Part shown: positions 1 through 5,179 of the stretch, one piece after another
Numbering within the stretch: position 1 is the first letter of the stretch
Layout of the letters: each line of letters opens with the position of its first letter
Assembly: GCA_910586775.1 (NCBI GenBank)
Contig: CAJUJN010000127.1
Span: 1-8,005 of the forward strand
Direction of reading: 5' to 3'
Source of the DNA: an uncultured Acetatifactor sp.
GTDB lineage: Bacteria; Bacillota; Clostridia; Lachnospirales; Lachnospiraceae
Length of the DNA stretch: 8,005 nucleotides
Made by a program: the position numbers and the translations under genes
The notes under the pieces: model-generated
The model's database searches: none
What the model saw: the letters and a program-made list of their open reading frames with translations, nothing else
Told to the model about the DNA's origin: nothing

Positions 1-139
1 CGTCAAGAACCCAGCCGGATGCGGCATCAGTACCCATAAGGATAGCTTCGGCCAATGTGCTGCCTTCACTGACACAGCCGGGAAGATCTGGAACTTCAAC
101 GGTATGTCCTCCTTCTTTTTCTTCTAAAGCATGGCACAT
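1..139 (-). CDS. HicB-family antitoxin, partial (runs off left edge), N-terminus apparently damaged
   Basis: On the minus strand the segment reads EGGHTVEVPDLPGCVSEG followed by LAEAILMGTDAASGWVLD. This is the highly recognisable core of HicB-type antitoxins, which have a partial RNase-H-like fold and neutralise the HicA mRNA interferase. The 3' part lies beyond position 1. The first ATG in this frame is at 139, with no Shine-Dalgarno in front of it. Only about eight residues separate it from EKEGG, so the usual first beta strand (typically M-K-Y-x-Y-P-A) is missing. Upstream the frame stays open to a TAG near 194-196. No HicA-like sequence is seen in 140-297, although a hicA gene often lies directly before hicB; a partner could lie beyond the left edge. 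I am confident of the family. I suspect, but cannot prove, that the gene has lost its start and is a remnant. Confidence 0.62.
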   Translation of the reverse strand, partial: MCHALEEKEGGHTVEVPDLPGCVSEGSTLAEAILMGTDAASGWVLD

Positions 140-297
140 TTCAGCAAGTGCGTAGAGAGCCAGTCGTGACACGGAAAAGCGCAGGGGAGACGGCTCCTAT
201 GATGCAGAATATGACAGAAGTGTCGTAAAATGGGATTCCCGGAAAGCAGGGCAGGGCTGAGGGAAACAGGAAGTGATGGGGGGGATAGGGAGAAACA
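140..297. other. intergenic region with a possible short coding relic on the plus strand
   Basis: No complete gene is visible. One plus-strand frame is open from after a TAG at about 151-153 to a TGA near 257-259. It ends in a protein-like tail (YDAEYDRSVVKWDSRK) but has no convincing start, so it may be the 3' end of a deleted gene. The last 60 bases are strongly purine/G-rich and include the ribosome binding site of the next ORF (AGGGAG, 287-292). No clear promoter or terminator is seen. Confidence 0.3.
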
Positions 298-813
298 ATG
301 AGGGCAGAGAACAAAATCAGAATTCTGGCATGTCTGGCTATTATGATAGGAGCGATCTGTGCGATGTTTGGCTGCGTGAGCCGGAAGGAACAGGACAGGC
401 GGAATGAAGAGCTTGTAGCAGCTTATCCGGTGGAAGAAAAGTATGGGCGTGAATTCTGTGTGAGCTCCGAACGGGAAGCAGGGGAGGGGAGCCCAATTCC
501 TTTTGCAGAGAGTTATTTTACATATGATTATATTGCATGGGAGGATGAGGAGGATGGATATGCTTTTTGGACATCCCTGTATCCGGTGTCCCTGGATGAC
601 AATAGAGTGACAAAGATTAGGGACGGTTATTGTTGGAAATTCATCAGCCGAAAAATAAAAGAGGAGTTTTGTGAAAGATGGAAAGAAATCACAGATGAGG
701 ATGTTAAGGTTATGGTATCAGCATCACATAAATTTGTGTTTGGAGAAAAGATTAACCGTAGTTCCCGCTATATAATTCCTTCTACAATGAAAACAGTATA
801 CGAAGCCCCATAA
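298..813 (+). CDS. putative lipoprotein of unknown function (possibly 5' half of a broken gene)
   Basis: The 171-residue product starts with a short charged segment and a hydrophobic stretch (residues about 8-25) ending in AICAMFGC. This is a plausible type II signal peptide with the lipidated cysteine at residue 26, although Met at -3 and Phe at -2 make the lipobox imperfect. The mature part is acidic and charged with no motif I recognise; it has several aromatic residues (SYFTYDYIAWEDEEDGYAFW) and two lone cysteines. The start is supported by AGGGAG five bases upstream. I see no known domain. The C-terminus ends abruptly in a low-information tail (TMKTVYEAP) and the following ORF looks like the C-terminal part of a similar protein. 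The gene may therefore be truncated by a frameshift or an insertion of roughly 100 bases. If expressed, it would be anchored to the outer face of the membrane. Confidence 0.6.
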   Translation: MRAENKIRILACLAIMIGAICAMFGCVSRKEQDRRNEELVAAYPVEEKYGREFCVSSEREAGEGSPIPFAESYFTYDYIAWEDEEDGYAFWTSLYPVSLDDNRVTKIRDGYCWKFISRKIKEEFCERWKEITDEDVKVMVSASHKFVFGEKINRSSRYIIPSTMKTVYEAP

Positions 814-911
814 ACACTGATAGAGTCTTTCAATACAATCAAAAATTTGTGTAGATAGAAATAAAAAGTAAATACATTCTACATTTCAGATATAGACAGT
901 AATTCCGCTAA

Positions 912-1316
912 AATAAAGCCTTTAGAAATGTAGACAGAATTAACTGGCGGGAACTACGGATTAATGAAAGTAGCACGATAAAGGCTGCCTTATTAAGCAT
1001 GATACCTGATTTTACGACTTTATATATTTATATTATTTTTCCTCCAGGATTAGGATGGGACGAAGAAGCGTGGAAAAACAAGACCGAAGATGTAGCAAAT
1101 GATTTTTATGATGAGCATGTATTGATAAGCCGGAGTCATATTTGGGTTAAAGTATACGAGACATATACGAAAGAGGACTTCCTGAAAATAGAAACTGAAA
1201 GAACAGAACAATATATGTCCCATGTGAAAGAATCAGAATATGAAGGTCAATCAGAATTTCCCGTAAAGCTGAAACCCATTGTTGAAATAAAAGCTAATAG
1301 GGCGGAAAGCGACTAA
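912..1316 (+). pseudogene. C-terminal fragment of a conserved hypothetical protein (no usable start)
   Basis: The only ATG near the beginning is at 999, and it has no Shine-Dalgarno sequence. The same frame is open upstream to a TAA at 909-911 and reads like real protein there (INWRELRINESSTIKAAL). The coding sequence therefore seems to have begun further upstream and lost its 5' end. From the ATG it would encode 105 residues, with a hydrophobic beta-like strand (TTLYIYIIFPPGLG) then a charged helical segment containing EEAWKNKTEDVANDFYDEH. I do not recognise a family. Its position right after the putative lipoprotein and its matching style suggest it is the 3' half of that gene or of a paralogue. 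The coordinates give the open frame; a conservative CDS call would be 999-1316. Confidence 0.5.
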
Positions 1317-1378
1317 ATGCGGGGAACAGGCGAGGGAACTATATCGCAGACAGGGGCAGAGAGGAAGAGCCAGGAAAT

Positions 1379-2051
1379 ATGCTGCAGGAAAAATTCAGAG
1401 ATTTATTGGAAATAATGGCATCATTTTTGGAACACCAGGGATATAAGCAAAGCAGAAAAAAGGGGAATTTCACAGGCCTGTATCAGGGAAAATCATAAAG
1501 CTCAGAATGGTCTTAAGCAGCAGGATGCGGGGCGGAAAGGTAGGGGAAATCAGAATATTTCTTGCGCTGGAATACCCGGAGCTGGAGAAGATCGTCTCCC
1601 TGCTGAAGGAGGAGGCCTATCAAAAAGGCGGCAATCTTCTTTTCAGGATATCGGTCTGTTTTGCGGGGAAAGAATATACCGCGGCTTCTGTTTTTCTGTT
1701 GACAGCGACATGGAACATGTGGGCATGATGATAAAGAAAATACTGATTCAGAACGTATTTCCCGGCATCATGGACTATGAAGAAGACAACAAGATAATAG
1801 ATAAATTTCAGTCCGATACCACTTCATGGAGAAACACCTATTTTTCCGGAGGCCGCGTCAATCCTGACTTTTATATCAGATGGGTTGCCCTCTGTATTTT
1901 GAACGGATATATTAAGGAAGCATTTGTTATTTTAAGCAATATTCCTGGTCATTACGGGCTGGAAAAGGATATCCAGGTGATCAAAGGCAGGCTGCCACTT
2001 TTATGCTCAGACAGGGAGCAAAAGGATTCCTTCTATTTGCTGAAAAAATAA
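1379..2051 (+). pseudogene. conserved hypothetical gene broken by two frameshifts
   Basis: Three consecutive plus-strand frames carry one continuous protein-like sequence. Frame A begins at ATG 1379 (MLQEKFRDLLEIMASFLEH) and stops at 1496. Frame B carries IRIFLALEYPELEKIVSLLK over about 1495-1640. Frame C continues with FQDIGLFCGE and runs through the ATG at 1710 to the TAA at 2049-2051. The second shift falls in a T-run near 1641: one extra T would read N-L-L-F-Q-D through both frames, so a one-base slippage deletion is likely. The first shift lies between about 1466 and 1495. Restored, the product would be roughly 224 residues, cytoplasmic, with no signal peptide. The N-terminal helix followed by GYKQSRKKGNF vaguely recalls small DUF4304-like proteins, but I would not assign a family. 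The apparent ORFs at 1507-1728 and 1710-2051 are pieces of this gene. Confidence 0.72.
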
Positions 2052-2319
2052 AATAAAGATAAACCCTGGGGCGGAAGACATAAAAAAGGCAATCAATACG
2101 CTGGACGGACTGCATGTCTATTACATGCTGGTGGAGACGGCAAAGCAGGGCAGCTAACTGCAAATCGCCGGGGGATCCGGTGAATATACTGTGGAAATAA
2201 GGAGACGGACGGATGACGGTGATTGCCACTGCCGGGCGGAGCTGAAAAGGGAAGATCCGGAGGAGAAAAGAATTCTGTACGGAGAAAGAGAGCTGCTATT
2301 GCTGGGAAATAACTTATAA
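2044..2319 (+). pseudogene. remnant of a small hypothetical gene with an in-frame stop
   Basis: One plus-strand frame reads as protein from about 2062 to the TAA at 2317-2319 except for a single TAA near 2155. Before the stop it reads AINTLDGLHVYYMLVETAKQ; after it come GEYTVEIRRRTDDGDC and then EKRILYGERELLLLGNNL. A single base change (for example CAA or TAC to TAA) would explain the break. There is no good start codon with a ribosome binding site. The family is not recognised. It lies directly downstream of the other frameshifted gene, in the same direction and with similar composition, so the two probably decayed together. Confidence 0.5.
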
Positions 2320-2326
2320 ATATACA

Positions 2327-2355
2327 TTGTAAAGGGCAGATAAAGGTTTTATAAT
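2327..2355 (+). promoter_or_regulatory. sigma-A-type promoter for the acetyltransferase gene
   Basis: A -35 box TTGTAA (2327-2332, four of six consensus bases) and a perfect -10 box TATAAT (2350-2355) are separated by exactly 17 bases in an A/T-rich stretch. Transcription would start near 2362, leaving a leader of about 28 bases before the ATG at 2390. No operator-like repeat is obvious. Confidence 0.65.
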
Positions 2356-2377
2356 TATATATAAAGCGGTATTTTTA

Positions 2378-2384
2378 GTGAGGT
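2378..2384 (+). promoter_or_regulatory. ribosome binding site that fixes the acetyltransferase start
   Basis: The sequence GTGAGGT lies five bases before ATG 2390. An upstream in-frame GTG at 2378 is itself part of this Shine-Dalgarno sequence and has no good site of its own. The ATG at 2390 is therefore the better start. Confidence 0.65.
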
Positions 2385-2389
2385 ATATT

Positions 2390-2941
2390 ATGGCAAATGA
2401 CAATAAAAAAATTACAATAAGAACAGAGAATCAATCTGAATATGAAGAAGTGAATGAAATTATTTATGAGGCTTTTGCCGAACAGCACGGGATAGAAACT
2501 GGTAAATTTATGATGGAGCATTTTAAGAAAGAAAGGCAGAAAGAAACTTTTGTTCCAGAACTCTCTCTTGTTGCTGTATTAGATGATGGAACAATCATTG
2601 GGGAAGTAGCGCTCCATGAAACAGACATTATTACAGAAACTGGAAAACACACACAATTAGTTCTATCACAATGTGCTGTTTTACCCCAATATAGAATGCG
2701 GGGAATTATGAGAATGCTTGTCGAATATGCTTTAGATAAAGCCACAAAAATGGGTTACGGAGCGGTGTTTCTGGGGGGAAACCCTAAACTTTATGCACGA
2801 TATGGATTTGAACCGTCCAGTAAATATGGAATATACCATGAAAACAGAAAAAAGTGGGGAGATGAAGGATTTATGGTTTGCATATTAAAATCCGGTACGC
2901 TTGATGGTGTAACAGGCACAACCTCGTACTATGGCGGATAA
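2390..2941 (+). CDS. GNAT-family N-acetyltransferase (YhbS-like)
   Basis: The 183-residue cytoplasmic protein has the single-domain GNAT layout. It opens with an N-terminal strand and helix (ITIRTENQSEYEEVNEIIYEA), then has a central strand and acceptor-side region. The acetyl-CoA-binding motif A follows at residues about 96-112 (AVLPQYRMRGIMRMLVEY). The C-terminal signature GNPKLYARYGFEP (130-142) is typical of the YhbS-like predicted acetyltransferases. In motif A the usual R/Q-x-x-G-x-G/A loop reads R-M-R-G-I-M, so the second glycine is replaced by methionine; this still occurs in active relatives. The substrate cannot be told from sequence. The gene is clearly A/T-richer than the operon that follows and has its own promoter, which suggests separate acquisition. 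It ends 75 bases before the next start; no terminator hairpin is visible, so read-through into the operon is possible. Confidence 0.9.
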   Translation: MANDNKKITIRTENQSEYEEVNEIIYEAFAEQHGIETGKFMMEHFKKERQKETFVPELSLVAVLDDGTIIGEVALHETDIITETGKHTQLVLSQCAVLPQYRMRGIMRMLVEYALDKATKMGYGAVFLGGNPKLYARYGFEPSSKYGIYHENRKKWGDEGFMVCILKSGTLDGVTGTTSYYGG

Positions 2942-3016
2942 GTTCCGATTTATGCACGGAAAGTACAATCCCCAAAGAAATCCGAACGAAAAAAGGACAA
3001 CAAGGAGGAGAAAAGC
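2942..3016 (+). promoter_or_regulatory. short intergenic leader with strong ribosome binding site
   Basis: AAGGAGG at 3002-3008 lies eight bases before ATG 3017, a near-perfect Shine-Dalgarno sequence. An imperfect inverted repeat (GTTCCGATT at about 2943-2951 against AATCCGAAC at about 2982-2990, one mismatch) flanks the middle of the gap. It has no T-run after it and is not a convincing terminator. No promoter with good -35 and -10 boxes is seen, so the operon may be transcribed from the acetyltransferase promoter. Confidence 0.45.
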
Positions 3017-5173
3017 ATGGAACCCTTCCACAAAAAGACAGTCCTGGTGACAGGCGCCACCGGGTTCCTAGGTGAATACCTGACCCAACGCCTGACCAAG
3101 CGATACAGGGTACTGGCGCTGGGGAGGAACCGGGAGAAAGGAAAGCGGCTGGAGGAACAGGGCGCCGTATTCTGCCCGGGGGATTTCACCAGGCGGGAAA
3201 GCTGCGCCCGGTACTTCCAGGGCGTGGACTATGTGATTCATGCCGGAGCGCTGTCCACCGTGTGGGGAGAGTGGGAAGATTTTTATCGCACCAATGTGCT
3301 GGGCACAGAGCTGGTGGCGGCGCTGTGCCGGGAGAATGGCGTAAAGAGACTGGTCTACCTGTCCTCCCCCAGCATCTACACGGGAAAGGAAGACCGGTAT
3401 CACATCCGGGAAGACCAGGCGCCGGAGCAAAACAACCTGAATTATTACATCAAATCCAAACTCATGGCGGAGGCAATCCTCCGGAAATGGGAGAAAAAAG
3501 GCCTGGAGACAGTGATCCTCAGACCCCGGGGGCTGATTGGCGTCGGGGACACCAGCCTGGTGCCCAGGATCCTCACCGCCAACGCCAAAACGGGAATCCC
3601 TCTCTTCCGGGAAGGCCGCAACCTGGTGGATCTAACCAGCGTGGAGAACGTGGCGCTGGCCTGTGAACTGTCCTTGACCGCGGAGAAAGCCCCCAGCAGG
3701 GCCTTCAACATCACCAACGGGGAGCCCCTGGAATTCCGGAACATACTGGAACAGTTCCTGAGAGCCATAGGGGAGGAGCCCCGTTACAGGCGCCTTCCCT
3801 TCGGCCTGGTGTACGCCCTGGCGGGAGGGCTGGAATGGCTGTACCGCACCCTGAGGCTTGCCGGGGAGCCGCCCCTGACCCGCTATACCGTCTGCACCCT
3901 GGGCTATGCCCAGACCATGGACATCAGTTCCGCCAGGGAGATCCTGGGCTATGTGCCGGAGAAGACCCTGGCGGAATCCATCCGGGAATACGGCGCCTGG
4001 TGGAAAGCGAACCATGGGACAGGCTCTCCCAAGGGAGAAGAGAAAAGCAGTTCAAAAAGAACCAGGACATATCCCGCCAGTCCGGATTGTGGGGCAGAAG
4101 CGGGAAGAAAGCATGGCAAGATAAACAGGCTCTCGGAATTTCAGAAAGCAGAATCAGGCATCGTGGCAGGACGGCACCTGGAAAAGTGGGGGAACCGCTC
4201 CAAAGGAGTTCCGGAAAGCCGCGTGATATGTGACCTGGAGATTCCGAGAGGATATATAACGGAAACGGAGGGAAGGCCTGGTGCCCATGATTCGACGCAG
4301 CCAGGCCGGAGGGCAGAAGCGGGGAGAAGGCCTGGTGCCCATAACCCAACGCAGCCAGACCAGCCCCACCTCCCGGCGCCCCCAGGCAAGGTGGAGGAGG
4401 TAAAAATCTACCCCTGCGGCTCCTGCACCAACCGCTTAGGCATCATGTTCCGGGGGATGAGATGGGAAAAGAGGGAGTTCCCCGCCAGAGCCGCCCTCAT
4501 CCGCCACCGGGAGCTGGGCGACATCCTGTACGACACCGGCTATTCAGAGGAGATTTTCCGGGGCGGGCCAGGACTGTGGCTGTACCGTCTGCTGAATCCC
4601 GTGAGACTGGGGAAGGAAGAGGGCATCTGCGAAAGGCTGAAAAAAGACGGCATCCCGCCGGAAAACGTGAAGACGATTCTGTTATCCCACGCCCACCCGG
4701 ATCACATAGGAGGCCTGTCCCGGTTCCCCGGCTGCCGGCTGGTGGCCTTTGGGGAGACCCTGGAGGCGCTGGAGCGCCCCCGCGTCCGTAACCTGGTGTT
4801 CCGAAACCTCCTGCCGCCGAAAGGCTGCATCGAAAAACGGAACACCCCCGGGAACCCTCTGGAGAACCATTTCCTGAACAGATACTTCGGCCAGGCGTAT
4901 GACCTCTTCGGGGACGGCAGTGCCATCGCCGTCAGGCTGGAGGGGCACACCAGGGGACAGATGGGACTTTGGATTCCGGATGTGAGCCTTTTCCTGGCGG
5001 CGGACGCCTGCTGGGGCAGCGACCTGGTAAAGGCCACCCGGCGGATGCGGCTTCTGCCCAGGCTGCTGCAGAAGGACTTCGCCGCCTATGAGGACAGCCT
5101 TAAGAGAATCTGCCGCATGAAAAGGGACTATCCCCAAATCAGGGTAGTCTTCAGCCATCAGAAGGGAGCGTGA
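3017..5173 (+). CDS. fusion of NAD(P)-dependent epimerase/reductase (OleD/3-beta-HSD-like) and MBL-fold hydrolase
   Basis: The 718-residue protein has three parts. Residues 1 to about 330 form an extended short-chain dehydrogenase/reductase: Rossmann loop GATGFLG (13-19), the pair Tyr144/Lys148 in YYIKSK, Ser near 116-119, then a substrate-binding half ending at AWWK. This matches NAD-dependent epimerase/3-beta-hydroxysteroid dehydrogenase proteins, including the 2-alkyl-3-oxoalkanoate reductase OleD. Residues about 331-461 are a Gly/Arg/Pro/Ser-rich linker with repeats and no recognisable fold. Residues about 462-718 are a metallo-beta-lactamase-fold hydrolase with the full metal site: HAHPDH (558-563), His644 in EGHTRGQ, Asp663, and His714 in FSHQ. 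This set resembles lactonase-type members. The two domains are normally separate proteins, so the single frame is unusual. The start is supported by AAGGAGG. The next gene starts six bases after the stop, implying translational coupling. Substrates are not known; both active sites look intact. Confidence 0.88.
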   Translation: MEPFHKKTVLVTGATGFLGEYLTQRLTKRYRVLALGRNREKGKRLEEQGAVFCPGDFTRRESCARYFQGVDYVIHAGALSTVWGEWEDFYRTNVLGTELVAALCRENGVKRLVYLSSPSIYTGKEDRYHIREDQAPEQNNLNYYIKSKLMAEAILRKWEKKGLETVILRPRGLIGVGDTSLVPRILTANAKTGIPLFREGRNLVDLTSVENVALACELSLTAEKAPSRAFNITNGEPLEFRNILEQFLRAIGEEPRYRRLPFGLVYALAGGLEWLYRTLRLAGEPPLTRYTVCTLGYAQTMDISSAREILGYVPEKTLAESIREYGAWWKANHGTGSPKGEEKSSSKRTRTYPASPDCGAEAGRKHGKINRLSEFQKAESGIVAGRHLEKWGNRSKGVPESRVICDLEIPRGYITETEGRPGAHDSTQPGRRAEAGRRPGAHNPTQPDQPHLPAPPGKVEEVKIYPCGSCTNRLGIMFRGMRWEKREFPARAALIRHRELGDILYDTGYSEEIFRGGPGLWLYRLLNPVRLGKEEGICERLKKDGIPPENVKTILLSHAHPDHIGGLSRFPGCRLVAFGETLEALERPRVRNLVFRNLLPPKGCIEKRNTPGNPLENHFLNRYFGQAYDLFGDGSAIAVRLEGHTRGQMGLWIPDVSLFLAADACWGSDLVKATRRMRLLPRLLQKDFAAYEDSLKRICRMKRDYPQIRVVFSHQKGA
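4261..4361 (+). repeat. in-frame 54-bp direct repeat with internal hairpin, in the linker of the fusion gene
   Basis: Two 47-base copies (4261-4307 and 4315-4361) lie 54 bases apart and match at 38 positions. They include an identical run across 4272-4288 and 4326-4342 (GAAGGCCTGGTGCCCAT). The period is 18 codons, so the frame is kept, and the peptide GRPGAH is echoed as RRPGAH. The first copy contains a perfect 7-bp inverted repeat, GGCCTGG (4275-4281) with CCAGGCC (4301-4307), and the second copy an imperfect one. A diverged third piece at 4092-4116 matches 4311-4335 at 22 of 25 bases, which suggests an older, larger array or a dispersed REP-like palindrome. Confidence 0.75.
4393..4408 (+). 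promoter_or_regulatory. fossil or cryptic ribosome binding site at the fusion junction
   Basis: GGAGGAGG (4393-4400) lies within the open frame exactly where the hydrolase domain begins. Five bases later comes the in-frame codon ATC (4406), in the spot where a start codon would sit. An in-frame GTG at 4391 overlaps this site but has only a weak AGGCAAG upstream. This looks like the start region of a once separate hydrolase gene. Whether ribosomes still start here is unknown. Confidence 0.4.
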
Positions 5174-5179
5174 GGGACT

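Noticed and set aside
851..942. Iteron-like or MITE-like element in the A/T-rich gap
   Set aside because: The three motif copies are short and inexact and the 10-bp inverted repeat has no target duplication, so this could be chance in A/T-rich DNA. It is kept only as a clue to the split lipoprotein gene.
1981..2229. Minus-strand open frame of 82 codons
   Set aside because: It lies opposite two decayed plus-strand genes, has no convincing ribosome binding site and resembles no known protein.
2943..2990. Terminator after the acetyltransferase gene
   Set aside because: The inverted repeat has a mismatch, a long loop and no following T-run.
3262..4233. Several open frames on both strands inside the reductase domain and linker
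   Set aside because: All are out-of-frame shadows of the fusion gene, with Gly/Arg/Pro-rich low-information products.
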